Below, one piece after another: positions 7,014 to 15,009 of a stretch of DNA of 36,412 bases. A program made the position numbers and the translations under genes. The number at the start of each line of letters is the position of its first letter. The stretch's first letter is position 1. The notes beneath the pieces were generated by a model, which made no database searches, had not been told where the DNA came from, and saw only the letters and a list, made by a program, of their open reading frames with translations. The stretch is from NCBI RefSeq assembly GCF_035998295.1, contig NZ_DASYHS010000246.1, positions 1 through 36,412 on the forward strand. The letters run 5' to 3'. The stretch comes from DASYHS01 sp035998295 (lineage in GTDB: Bacteria > Pseudomonadota > Alphaproteobacteria > Azospirillales > Azospirillaceae).

Positions 7014-7997
7014 TCACGACACCTTGTGATAGGACTTGTACCAGTCGACGAAACGCGGAATGCCGACCTCTATCGGCGTCTTCGGATCGAACCCGAGCGC
7101 ACGGCGGCTGGCCTCGATGTCCGCGTAGGTCGCGGCGACGTCGCCGGCCTGCATGGGTTCCATCTGCTTCCTGGCCTCCCGGCCGAGTGCCTTCTCGATC
7201 AGGCCGATGAAGTGGAGCAGGTCCTCCGACCGGCTGTTGCCGAGATTGTACACGGCGTGCCGCGCGCCGCGCTCGTCGGGCTGGGCCGGATGGTACAGCG
7301 CGCCCAGGACGCCCGACACGATGTCGTCGATGTAGGTGAAGTCCCGGCGCATTCGTCCCTGGTTGAAGACGAGGATCGGTCGGCCCGCCATGATCGCGTC
7401 GCAGAACAGATAGGCGGCCATGTCGGGGCGCCCCCAGGGACCGTAGACGGTGAAGAACCGCAGCCCCGTCGACGGTATCCCGTGGGTGTGGGCGTAGCTG
7501 TACCCGATCAGCTCTCCGGCGCGCTTGGTCGCCGCATAGAGCGAGATCGGATGATCCACCCGGTCCTCCACCGAAAACGGCAGGCTGGTGTTGGCGCCGT
7601 ACACCGACGACGAGCTCGCGTACACGAAGTGGTCGAGCGCATCCGAGCGGCGCGCGGCCTCCAGCATTACGACCTGGCCCATGACGTTGGCGTCGACGTA
7701 GGTGTAAGGGTTCTCGAGCGAATAGCGGACTCCCGCCTGGGCGGCCAGATGGACGACCCCGGTGACCCGCCCGGCTTCGGCGAAGGCCGCCGCGATCGCG
7801 CTCCTGTCCTGCACGTCGGCCTGGTGGAACCGAAAATTGGGGTGTTCCATCAACGGCGACAGACGCGCCCGCTTGAGCGCGACGCTGTAGTAATCGTTGA
7901 GATTGTCGATCCCGAAAACGGGCTCGCCACGGTCCAGGAGCGCACGGGAGACGTGGGATCCGATGAAGCCGGCGGCTCCTGTAACGACGATGCTCAT
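7014..7997 (-). CDS. UDP-glucuronate 4-epimerase
   Basis: This 327-residue extended SDR interconverts UDP-glucuronate and UDP-galacturonate (Gla/LpsL/CapI family). GAAGFIGSH is at residues 7-15, the family signature FGIDNLNDYYSVALKRARL at about 28-46, SSSSVYG near 128-134, and YAATK with Tyr154/Lys158. RRDFTYIDDIV follows, typical of this subfamily. ATG at 7997 is chosen because the Rossmann motif starts directly there; the in-frame extension upstream is not family-like. It is the first gene of the minus operon and diverges from the methyltransferase at 8258. It could also act on UDP-GlcNAcA made by the dehydrogenase at 27612-28898, but the sequence favours GlcA. Confidence 0.88.
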   Translation of the reverse strand: MSIVVTGAAGFIGSHVSRALLDRGEPVFGIDNLNDYYSVALKRARLSPLMEHPNFRFHQADVQDRSAIAAAFAEAGRVTGVVHLAAQAGVRYSLENPYTYVDANVMGQVVMLEAARRSDALDHFVYASSSSVYGANTSLPFSVEDRVDHPISLYAATKRAGELIGYSYAHTHGIPSTGLRFFTVYGPWGRPDMAAYLFCDAIMAGRPILVFNQGRMRRDFTYIDDIVSGVLGALYHPAQPDERGARHAVYNLGNSRSEDLLHFIGLIEKALGREARKQMEPMQAGDVAATYADIEASRRALGFDPKTPIEVGIPRFVDWYKSYHKVS

Positions 7998-8136
7998 ATG
8001 TGTTGACCATGGCGTGGATGTCGCGGGCCCCCGAGGGGCGGAGGTTTTATGCACGACGCCGACGCCTTTCGCCAAGCCTCAATGGAGGCGCGCTTCGCGC
8101 GAAGGGGCGAATGCCGATTTGCCGCAGCGCACGGTC

Positions 8137-8164
8137 TTGCAATGCGGTCGCGGCGGGTGATAAG
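8137..8164 (+). promoter_or_regulatory. Possible sigma70-type promoter for the plus-strand nonulosonate gene cluster
   Basis: TTGCAA (8137-8142) and GATAAG (8159-8164) are spaced 16 bases apart within the 260-base divergent gap. This would give a leader of about 85 nt before the methyltransferase ATG at 8258. The match to the consensus is only moderate. Confidence 0.35.
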
Positions 8165-8217
8165 ACGGCCCGGCTGAACCCGCTTGCGACGCGCCGTCGG
8201 GAATGGGTGCCGTGTCG

Positions 8218-8236
8218 GGTGCGGTCTAGCCGCACC
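8218..8236 (+). promoter_or_regulatory. Leader hairpin upstream of the methyltransferase gene
   Basis: GGTGCGG (8218-8224) and CCGCACC (8230-8236) form a perfect 7-bp stem with a TCTAG loop, ending 4 bases before the GAAGGGA ribosome-binding site. It has no T-tract, so a role in mRNA stability or translation is more likely than termination. This is inference only. Confidence 0.4.
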
Positions 8237-8257
8237 TTCGGAAGGGAAGATCGACAC

Positions 8258-9040
8258 ATGCCGGCCGTCACGGATTTGGATGCTCACGAGAGGGTCCTGG
8301 TCGAGCACGTTTTCGAGACTGAGACGAAAACCCCTCATTTCGGACTTCTTCTCCGGGACTTGAGGCGGCTGTCCTCGGAACTGCCTGAGGGAGCGGTGGT
8401 CGTGTCGCTGGAGCGCACGCTTCTCTATGGCGGCGTCAGCCTGTTCGCTCCGTACTTCGCGGGCAAGCGCCTCGAGATCGTGGACTGCAGCCCGCCCTCC
8501 GCCGACGAACGCGGGGCGTACAACGCCGCGATGGTGAATCGGCCGGATTTCATCCAGGTCCGCTATACGCGGCGCGCCCCGATCGAGGAAACCGGTCTGG
8601 ATAGCGCCAGCGCGGATCTCGTGATCGTGCCCAACCTCGTCCACCACGTCGCCGATCAGGATAAGCTGTTCGGCGAGATGGCGCGTATCCTCAAGCCGGG
8701 CGGTCGGGCCTACGTGTTCGAGCCCATCCTGCGTGAGCTCCACCAGATTCCCGACGACTATCTCCGCTACACGCCCTATGGCGTCCAGCAGATGTTCCGC
8801 AAGGTGGGCCTCGAGCCGGAAGGCTTCGAGATCGACGGCGGTCCGTTCACCGCGATCGCGTATTGCTGGATCCAGGCGCTTCAGCATTTCCCGCCGGGCA
8901 AGCGCGAGGAAATGGAGGAGTGGTTCTACGGGCGCCACTTCGGGGAGCTGTTGGGCTACGAGGCGGAATACCCGAAGAACCTGTTCCGCAGGCACACCCA
9001 TTTCGCCGTCAGCTTTTCCACTTCGGCGCGCAAGGCCTGA
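8258..9040 (+). CDS. Class I SAM-dependent methyltransferase-like protein
   Basis: This 260-residue protein has a Methyltransf_11-like core. DLVIVPNLVHHVADQDKLFGEMARILKPGGRAYVFEPI is the classic post-motif-III region, and the C-terminus resembles small-molecule or sugar methyltransferases. Motif I, normally a GxGxG loop, is degenerate here (VVVSLERTLLYGGVS), so SAM binding is probable but not proven. ATG at 8258 has GAAGGGA 9 bases upstream. It is the first gene of the plus-strand cluster and is followed after 4 bases by the CMP-sugar synthetase, so it may O- or N-methylate a sugar of the glycan. The longer frame reaching back to 8000 has no start support. Confidence 0.75.
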   Translation: MPAVTDLDAHERVLVEHVFETETKTPHFGLLLRDLRRLSSELPEGAVVVSLERTLLYGGVSLFAPYFAGKRLEIVDCSPPSADERGAYNAAMVNRPDFIQVRYTRRAPIEETGLDSASADLVIVPNLVHHVADQDKLFGEMARILKPGGRAYVFEPILRELHQIPDDYLRYTPYGVQQMFRKVGLEPEGFEIDGGPFTAIAYCWIQALQHFPPGKREEMEEWFYGRHFGELLGYEAEYPKNLFRRHTHFAVSFSTSARKA

Positions 9041-9044
9041 TCTG

Positions 9045-9764
9045 ATGCCATACCGCGACCTTTCGGTGCTGGCCGTCGTTCCGGCCCGCGGTGGCAGCAA
9101 GTCCGTTCCCGGCAAGAATCTCAGGACGGTCGGGGGACTGTCCCTCGTCGCCCGGGCCGCTCGGGTCACGGGCGAGCTGTCGTGGCTGGACGGTGCGGTG
9201 CTGTCGACCGACGATCCGATGATCGCCGAGGAGGGGCTGCGCCACGGATTGTCGGTCCCTGCGCTGCGGCCGGCCGAGCTCGCCACCGACACCGCCCTTT
9301 CCATCGATGTCTGGCGCCATGCCTGGCTCGAGGCGGAGCGAGTGAACGGAATGCATTACGACGTCTCTATTCTGCTGGAGCCGACGAGCCCCATGAGAGA
9401 GCCCGCGGACGTCGTCGCGACGCTCGACGCCATGATTGATGGGGGGCACGCCTCCGCGGCGACCGTCAGCCGGACGCCGGGGCACTGCACGCCGCACAAG
9501 ACGCTGACCATCGGGGACGAGGGCGTCCTTGCCTTCTATCTGTCCGAAGGCGCGCGCTACTCACTGCGGCAGAGCATACCGAAATATTACCACCGCAACG
9601 GCATCTGCTATGCGGCGCGCCGGGAAACCGTCGTCGACGCGGGTCTCATCATCGAGAAGGGTTGTCGTGCGGTCGTGGTCGACCGGCCCGTCGTGAACGT
9701 GGACGAGGAAATCGATCTGAGGTTTGCGGAATTCCTGTTGGCCGGGATGGGCAGCCCGCGCTAG
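9045..9764 (+). CDS. neuA: CMP-nonulosonate (N-acylneuraminate/legionaminate) cytidylyltransferase
   Basis: This 239-residue enzyme activates a nine-carbon alpha-keto acid sugar with CTP before transfer. VVPARGGSKSVPGKNL at residues 11-26 is the CTP-binding signature of the NeuA/KdsB family. Other family segments are LSTDDPMIAEEGLRHG, LLEPTSPMREPADV and the C-terminal NVDEEIDLRFAEFLL. The ATG at 9045 follows the methyltransferase stop by 4 bases. It is part of a plus-strand run that also encodes the NeuB- and NeuC-like enzymes at 13985-16164. Given a LegB homologue in the window, the substrate may be legionaminic acid (LegF role) rather than N-acetylneuraminic acid. Confidence 0.9.
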   Translation: MPYRDLSVLAVVPARGGSKSVPGKNLRTVGGLSLVARAARVTGELSWLDGAVLSTDDPMIAEEGLRHGLSVPALRPAELATDTALSIDVWRHAWLEAERVNGMHYDVSILLEPTSPMREPADVVATLDAMIDGGHASAATVSRTPGHCTPHKTLTIGDEGVLAFYLSEGARYSLRQSIPKYYHRNGICYAARRETVVDAGLIIEKGCRAVVVDRPVVNVDEEIDLRFAEFLLAGMGSPR

Positions 9765-9806
9765 GGCTCGCCGGTCGGCGCGGATCGCGTTCGAGGGGAA
9801 CTGGTC

Positions 9807-10538
9807 ATGAAAGCTGTAATCCTGGCTGGGGGTAAGGGAACGCGTCTGGCCCCCTATACCACCGTCCTGCCCAAGCCCCTGATGCCCGTCGGCGGGGGCA
9901 TGGCCATCCTCGAGCTCCTGATCCGCCAACTCAAGTCTGCCGGTATCGTCGACCTGACGCTCGCGGTTGGCTATCTCGCTCACCTAATCGAAGCGGTGAT
10001 CGGCGATGGAGGGAAATACGGCGTCGGGGTGAAGTACTCCCGTGAGGACCGGCCGATGGGAACGGCCGGGCCGATCACTCCGGTGATCGCGGAGATGGGG
10101 GAGGACTTCCTGGTCATGAACGGCGACCTTCTGACCAATATCCGCTTCGACCGTCTCGTCCGGCATCATCGCGATACGCGGGCCGATGCCACCATCGCCG
10201 TCTTCCGTCGCCGCATCGACATCGACTTCGGCCTGATCGAGATGGACGACGATGGGTTCATGACAGGCTACCGGGAGAAGCCGAAGCTCGACCATTTCGT
10301 CAGCATGGGACTGTACGTCCTCAAGCGGGATGCCGTCGCGCCCTTCCTCACGCCCGGTTCGTATCTGGACATGCCGGATCTGGTCAGGCAGATGGCCTCG
10401 GCGGGCAGGCGCGTCGCGTGCTTCCGAGAGGACTGCTTCTGGCTGGACATCGGGCGGCACGAAGACTACGAGGCCGCGAACGCGATCCTTGAAACCCGTC
10501 TCGACGAGTTTCTCCCACCGGAATCCGCCCGCGGATGA
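9807..10538 (+). CDS. Sugar-1-phosphate nucleotidyltransferase (PtmE/RfbA-like)
   Basis: This 243-residue NTP_transferase-family enzyme makes a nucleotide sugar from NTP and a sugar-1-phosphate. The nucleotide-binding loop LAGGKGTRL is at residues 6-14, followed by LPKPLMPVGG (21-30). GTAGPI, VMNGDLLTNI and WLDIGRHEDYEAAN also match the family. It has no CBS domains, unlike Campylobacter PtmE, the GlcN-1-P guanylyltransferase of the legionaminic pathway, yet its neighbours make a similar role plausible. ATG at 9807 has GAGGGG about 10 bases upstream. Its stop overlaps the next gene (ATGA). The nucleotide (GTP, UTP or dTTP) cannot be deduced. Confidence 0.85.
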   Translation: MKAVILAGGKGTRLAPYTTVLPKPLMPVGGGMAILELLIRQLKSAGIVDLTLAVGYLAHLIEAVIGDGGKYGVGVKYSREDRPMGTAGPITPVIAEMGEDFLVMNGDLLTNIRFDRLVRHHRDTRADATIAVFRRRIDIDFGLIEMDDDGFMTGYREKPKLDHFVSMGLYVLKRDAVAPFLTPGSYLDMPDLVRQMASAGRRVACFREDCFWLDIGRHEDYEAANAILETRLDEFLPPESARG

Positions 10539-11455
10539 GGGCCATCGTATCCGGATCGGGCGGCTTCCTGGGCGGCCATCTCCTGCGCGAGCTGGCAGGA
10601 CGCGGCGCGACCGTCGGAACCTTCGGCATCCGCGGCCCGGCCCGGCCTGGTCACCTGATCCTCGACGGGTGCTCCGACGTGGCTGGTCTCGCCGCGTGGC
10701 TGCGCGCCTCTCCGCCCGACGCTGTCTTTCACATGGCGGGCGCGACCGGCGGCATTCCGGTCGAGGAGATGTACCGCGTCAACGTCGTCCTGGGGGTGAC
10801 GCTGATCGAGGCCTTGGAGGTCGCGGGGCTCGGGCACGTGCCGATCCTGATGATGGGAAGTGCGGCGGAGATCGGCCCGGTGGGGTTGGAAGATCCTCCG
10901 ATCGCCGAGGAGCGGCCCTGCCGGCCGGTGACTGCTTACGGGATATCCAAGCATGCCCAGACTCTGCACGGTCTCGCGGCGGCGCGGGGTGGGCGCCCGG
11001 TCGTGGTCGCGCGACTGTTTAACGTCGCGGGACCCGGCATGGGTGGGTATACCGCGCTCGCCGAGTTTGCCAGGCAGATCGCGGCATGCCGATGCGACGG
11101 GGTGGGAGTGGTCAGAAGCGGCGATCTCGACAGCATCCGGGACTACCTGTCGGCCGAGGATGTGGCCCGCCTCGTCGTCGAGCTGGTTTCCGCTCCCGCC
11201 GCCTGGGGGAGGGTGGTCAACCTTTGCAGCGGCCGCGGACAGCGCATCCGCGATCTCCTGGAGCGCATGATCGAACTCTCCGGGCTGAGCCTCGAGATCG
11301 AGACCGACTCCGGACGCCTGAGGCCGCTCGACGTGCCGTCGGTCGTCGGCGACCCTTCGCTGCTGGCGAGCATCGTCGGACGTGTTCCGGCGCCGATGGG
11401 CGACGCGACCTTGCGCGGACTGCTGGCGGGCGAGACCCCGCTGCGGCACTCTTGA
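10535..11455 (+). CDS. NAD(P)-dependent nucleotide-sugar epimerase/reductase (SDR, Rmd-like)
   Basis: This is a 306-residue extended SDR. GSGGFLGGH at residues 7-15 is the dinucleotide-binding loop, GSAAEIG near 108-114 the Ser region, and YGISKHAQ the YxxxK motif. VVVARLFNVAGPGM and VVNLCSGRGQRIRDLLERMIELSG resemble GDP-6-deoxy-4-keto-mannose reductases (Rmd) and related 4,6-dehydratases. The Tyr of the usual GSAAEYG is Ile here. It overlaps the nucleotidyltransferase gene by 4 bases, so both probably act on the same sugar, making or modifying an NDP-6-deoxy sugar. Whether it belongs to the nonulosonate route or to a separate GDP-sugar is open. Confidence 0.82.
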   Translation: MRAIVSGSGGFLGGHLLRELAGRGATVGTFGIRGPARPGHLILDGCSDVAGLAAWLRASPPDAVFHMAGATGGIPVEEMYRVNVVLGVTLIEALEVAGLGHVPILMMGSAAEIGPVGLEDPPIAEERPCRPVTAYGISKHAQTLHGLAAARGGRPVVVARLFNVAGPGMGGYTALAEFARQIAACRCDGVGVVRSGDLDSIRDYLSAEDVARLVVELVSAPAAWGRVVNLCSGRGQRIRDLLERMIELSGLSLEIETDSGRLRPLDVPSVVGDPSLLASIVGRVPAPMGDATLRGLLAGETPLRHS

Positions 11456-11482
11456 AGGGCGCCTCTGGCCGGGCGGATTGAC

Positions 11483-12628
11483 ATGGACCGTGTCTTACAC
11501 GTTGTGAACTCGCTGGAGACGGGCGGCGCGGAAATGCTCCTCGCCTCGCTCGTCGCGAGAACCGATCGCTCCCGTTTCGATCCGGTCGTGGTCGCCCTGT
11601 GCCCGGAGACTGCAGCCGGGCCGGTGCGGGAGAGGATTCTCGCGGCCGGCGTCCGCATCCACGATCTGGGTATCCGCCGGGGCCTACCCGATCCGCGGGC
11701 GATCATCCGCCTCGCCGCGGTCCTCAGGCGTGAGCGGCCGGCGGTGGTCCAGAGCTGGCTCTACCATTCCGACGCGTTCGCGCTGTTCGCCTCCGCCCTC
11801 GCAGGACGGCCGCCGCTCGTCTGGAGCCTGTGGTGTTCGGACATGGACATGTCCAAGTACTCCTTGGGCTCCAGGATCCTGCCGACGGTGCTGGCCAGGC
11901 TTTCCGCCTGGCCGGCAGCCGTGGTCACGAACTCCGAGGCGGGACGCCGCGCCCATGCCGCGATCGGTTACCGGCCGAGGCGATGGGAGGTTATCCCCAG
12001 CGGTTTTGACACCGGGGCGTTCCGGCCCGACGACCGGGCCCGTGTCGCGCTGCGGGCGGAGTTGGGCGTGGAGCCCGGTGCCGAGCTCGTCGGCATGGTG
12101 GCGCGGTGGGACCCCATGAAGGACCACCGCACATTCCTGGAGGCGGCCGCCCTGGTTCGTGCGGTCCGGCCCGACGTTCATTTCGTGCTCGTCGGGCGGG
12201 GCGTCGATGCCGCCAATGGTGAACTCGCGGGACGGATCGAGGCGCTCGGCCTGGGCGATCGCGTTCACCTGCTCGGCTCCCGGCCGAACGTGGTTGGCGT
12301 GATGGCCGCGTTCGACGTGGGCTGTCTGTCCTCGCGCACCGAAGGACTGCCGGGCGTCGTCGCCGAGATGATGGCATGTGCCGTGCCCTGCGTCGCGACC
12401 GACGTGGGAGATACGCGCCACCTCGTCGCCGACACCGGAGCGGTGGTGCCGCCCAATGATCCGCAGGCACTGGCCGCGGCTCTTTCGGAGATGCTGGCGC
12501 GTGGGGCCGGGCGGCGTGCCGATCTCGGGGCCGCTGCCCGCGACAGAATCCTTTCCGCGTTCCATCAGGACGGTTTCGTGTCCCGTTTCGAGGCGCTGTA
12601 TGCCTCCCTGATTGGTCGGGCCGCGTGA
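11483..12628 (+). CDS. Glycosyltransferase, GT4 family
   Basis: This is a 381-residue GT-B glycosyltransferase. The N-terminus RVLHVVNSLETGGAEMLLASLV is the classic GT4 start with its glycine-rich GGAE loop. The C-terminal domain carries VGMVARWDPMKDH and the nucleotide-sugar motif SSRTEGLPGVVAEMMACAVPCVATDVGDT. It would add one sugar of the repeat unit in the cytoplasm. The ATG lies 27 bases after the SDR gene, and its stop overlaps the GTG start of the Wzy-like gene. The donor and linkage are unknown. Confidence 0.9.
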   Translation: MDRVLHVVNSLETGGAEMLLASLVARTDRSRFDPVVVALCPETAAGPVRERILAAGVRIHDLGIRRGLPDPRAIIRLAAVLRRERPAVVQSWLYHSDAFALFASALAGRPPLVWSLWCSDMDMSKYSLGSRILPTVLARLSAWPAAVVTNSEAGRRAHAAIGYRPRRWEVIPSGFDTGAFRPDDRARVALRAELGVEPGAELVGMVARWDPMKDHRTFLEAAALVRAVRPDVHFVLVGRGVDAANGELAGRIEALGLGDRVHLLGSRPNVVGVMAAFDVGCLSSRTEGLPGVVAEMMACAVPCVATDVGDTRHLVADTGAVVPPNDPQALAAALSEMLARGAGRRADLGAAARDRILSAFHQDGFVSRFEALYASLIGRAA

Positions 12629-13971
12629 CCGCCGGGACTGATCAGGGCGGCATGACGGCCGAACCGCTGCCGCGGGGCGGGCAGCCGTTGCCTGGTGTCG
12701 TGGCCGTTTGCACCGTCCTCTACGCCGCCGCCTCGTTCAGCTGGGGTACGTCGCAGATCGACCCCTATGCCCTGTTCGACGTCGGCCCCTTCAATGCGGG
12801 CGATTTCCTGTACTTCGCGGGCCTTCTGCTCCTGCTGGCGGCGGAAGAGGGCCGCCGGCTGCTGTGGCGCGTGATCGACGAGGCCAAGCCGCTGGTCTTC
12901 CTCGGGTTCGCCTTCGCGGCGCTCTGGATCGCATCGATCATCGCCGGCCTGCCGCTGTCGGGCGAAGGTTCCCGGGCGGCGCTGCCGATGGTCCGCTTCC
13001 TGTTCTACGTGCCCGTCGTTTTCGTCACCGCTGCGCTCGTCGTCCGGTACGGCGTGCCGCTGACGGGCGCGCCGTACTTTCTGGGGATCGTTTTCGGCGC
13101 GCTGTTGAATCTCTGGCAGTCGGTATCGGACGGCGGCAGGATCACGATCGAGGGGCTTCCCGTCCTCTTCAATCCGAACGTCACCGGGAACATGCTCGCC
13201 GTAGCGGTCCTCGTCGCGGCCCTGCTGGCGCGCCGGGGGGCAATGCTGTCGTCGCTTCTCGGCGCTGCGCTGGCATCGGCCCTCTGCCTTCTCACCTTCT
13301 CCAAGGGGGGGTGGTTGACCACGGCGTTCGCGCTGCTTGCGTTCGCGGGAAGCATCTGGTCGGCGTTCAGGTCGGGCCGCGTCGACGCCATGGCCAGGGT
13401 GACGGCGCTGTCCCTGCTCGTCTGCGTCTGCCTGGTCGGGGCAAGCCAGGTTCCCACCGCCGTGCGCATCGTCTCGGCGAAGGTTGTGGCGACCAATTTC
13501 GACAGCGTCTCGCTCGACTCATCCATCGCGATCCGCTGGTACCACCTGTGGTCGAGCCTGGACATGGTGGCCGAAAACCCCCTGTTCGGAGTCGGTCCGG
13601 GGCGCTGGCCGGAGGAAAACCGGGCGAATGCTTATTGGCTCGGGGACATGTTCTACGAGAACGACAATCCGCATAACGGCTTCGCCTATATCGTCTCGAC
13701 CATGGGTGTCCCGGCTTTTCTGACTTATCTTTGCCTCCTCTGCTGGATGGTGTGGCGAGTGGCGGCGAGCCACCCTCCGGGCCGAGGAACCGTGCTGGTC
13801 GCCCTCGGATTCGCTGGGGCGTTCGCCGTGAGCGGGCTTGTCATGCTTCAAATTATGACGCACACATTCGCCTGGTTTCTGTCGGGGCTGGCAGTCGGGG
13901 AAGGAACCCGCGGTACGGCAGCAGGCGGCCGGGCCGGGATGGCCCGTACAGTTTCAGGAAGCCGGGCATGA
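12625..13971 (+). CDS. O-antigen polymerase/ligase-like membrane protein (Wzy_C)
   Basis: This 448-residue protein has about ten to twelve hydrophobic segments and a large periplasmic loop near residues 290-350. The loop carries RWYHLWSSLDMVAENPLFGVGPGRWPEENR and DNPHNGFAYIVSTMGVPAF, the Wzy_C-type GxGxxxxx and PHN motifs. It is the most likely repeat-unit polymerase because it sits among repeat-unit genes and a Wzz co-occurs. The start may be GTG 12625, overlapping the previous stop, or ATG 12652 with CAGGG upstream; the difference is nine polar residues. The second family member at 2515-3756 may be the ligase. Confidence 0.85.
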   Translation: MTAGTDQGGMTAEPLPRGGQPLPGVVAVCTVLYAAASFSWGTSQIDPYALFDVGPFNAGDFLYFAGLLLLLAAEEGRRLLWRVIDEAKPLVFLGFAFAALWIASIIAGLPLSGEGSRAALPMVRFLFYVPVVFVTAALVVRYGVPLTGAPYFLGIVFGALLNLWQSVSDGGRITIEGLPVLFNPNVTGNMLAVAVLVAALLARRGAMLSSLLGAALASALCLLTFSKGGWLTTAFALLAFAGSIWSAFRSGRVDAMARVTALSLLVCVCLVGASQVPTAVRIVSAKVVATNFDSVSLDSSIAIRWYHLWSSLDMVAENPLFGVGPGRWPEENRANAYWLGDMFYENDNPHNGFAYIVSTMGVPAFLTYLCLLCWMVWRVAASHPPGRGTVLVALGFAGAFAVSGLVMLQIMTHTFAWFLSGLAVGEGTRGTAAGGRAGMARTVSGSRA

Positions 13972-13984
13972 CCATGGAGCAGGA

Positions 13985-15001
13985 ATGTTTTCTTCCGATC
14001 GTTGTCTGATCATCGGCGAGGTCGCCCAAGCCCACGACGGCAGCCTGGGAATGGCGCATGCCTATATCGACGCCGTCGCGAAGGCGGGTGCGGACGCGGT
14101 GAAGTTCCAGACCCATTTCGCGGTCGAGGAGAGCTCGGCCGACGAACCGTTCCGGATCCGCTTCACAACGCAGGACGCGACCCGTTTCGACTACTGGAAG
14201 CGTCTTGAGTTCACCGACGGCCAGTGGGCCGAACTGGCGGCCCACGCGGCCGAGCGCGGCCTTCTCTTCCTCAGTTCCCCCTTCTCCGGCCGTGCCCTCG
14301 ACCTGCTGCAGCGGCTCGGCGTTCCGGCGTGGAAGATCGCATCCGGTGAGATCTCGAACCGGCCTTTGCTGTCCCGGCTGGCGGCCACCGGCAAGCCCAT
14401 CATTCTCTCCACCGGCATGAGCCCTCTGACCGAGATCGACGAAGCGGTGGAGTTCTTCCGTGGACGCGGCAACGAGCTGGCGGTGCTTCAATGCACCACC
14501 AGCTATCCGTGCCCGCCCGAGAAGGTGGGGCTCAACGTCCTCGAGGTGTTCAGGCAGCGCTACGATGGCATTCCGGTCGGGCTGTCGGACCATTCGGGAA
14601 CGATATTTCCGGGGCTTGCCGCCGCGACGATGGGCGCCAGCGTCCTGGAAGTGCACGTCACCTTCTCGCGGGACATGTTCGGGCCGGACGTCCCGGCCTC
14701 GGTCACCTTCGAGGACCTGCGGCTGATGGTCGATGGAATCCGATTCATCGAGCGCATGCGTGCCAATCCGGTCGCCAAGGACGACGTGGCGGGCGATCTT
14801 TCGCCCTTGCGGGCCATGTTCATGAAGAGCCTCGCGGCGGCGCGCCCGATCTCCGCGGGGGAGGTGTTGCAGCCTTCCGACATCCGCATCTTGAAGCCTG
14901 CCAAGGGCATTCCGGCGGCCGACTTCGATCAGGCGGTCGGTCGCCGCCTTCGCCGTTCCGTCGAGGAAGGCGAATTTCTCCAATTCGACGATCTGGATTG
15001 A
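13985..15001 (+). CDS. neuB: Nonulosonic acid synthase (NeuB/LegI family)
   Basis: This 338-residue enzyme condenses a 2-acetamido mannose-type sugar with phosphoenolpyruvate to give N-acetylneuraminic or legionaminic acid. The TIM-barrel shows IIGEVAQAHDGS near the start, GADAVKFQTH, WKIASGEISN, ILSTGMSPLTEI, LQCTTSYPCPPEKVGLN and VGLSDHSGTIFPGLAA, all NeuB-family blocks. The last 60 residues form the antifreeze-like SAF domain (MKSLAAARPISAGEVLQPSDIRILKPAKGI). GGAG lies 5 bases before the ATG. It is 13 bases after the Wzy-like gene and 8 bases before the NeuC-like gene. Legionaminate versus sialate cannot be decided from motifs alone. Confidence 0.93.
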   Translation: MFSSDRCLIIGEVAQAHDGSLGMAHAYIDAVAKAGADAVKFQTHFAVEESSADEPFRIRFTTQDATRFDYWKRLEFTDGQWAELAAHAAERGLLFLSSPFSGRALDLLQRLGVPAWKIASGEISNRPLLSRLAATGKPIILSTGMSPLTEIDEAVEFFRGRGNELAVLQCTTSYPCPPEKVGLNVLEVFRQRYDGIPVGLSDHSGTIFPGLAAATMGASVLEVHVTFSRDMFGPDVPASVTFEDLRLMVDGIRFIERMRANPVAKDDVAGDLSPLRAMFMKSLAAARPISAGEVLQPSDIRILKPAKGIPAADFDQAVGRRLRRSVEEGEFLQFDDLD

Positions 15002-15009
15002 CGGATTCG

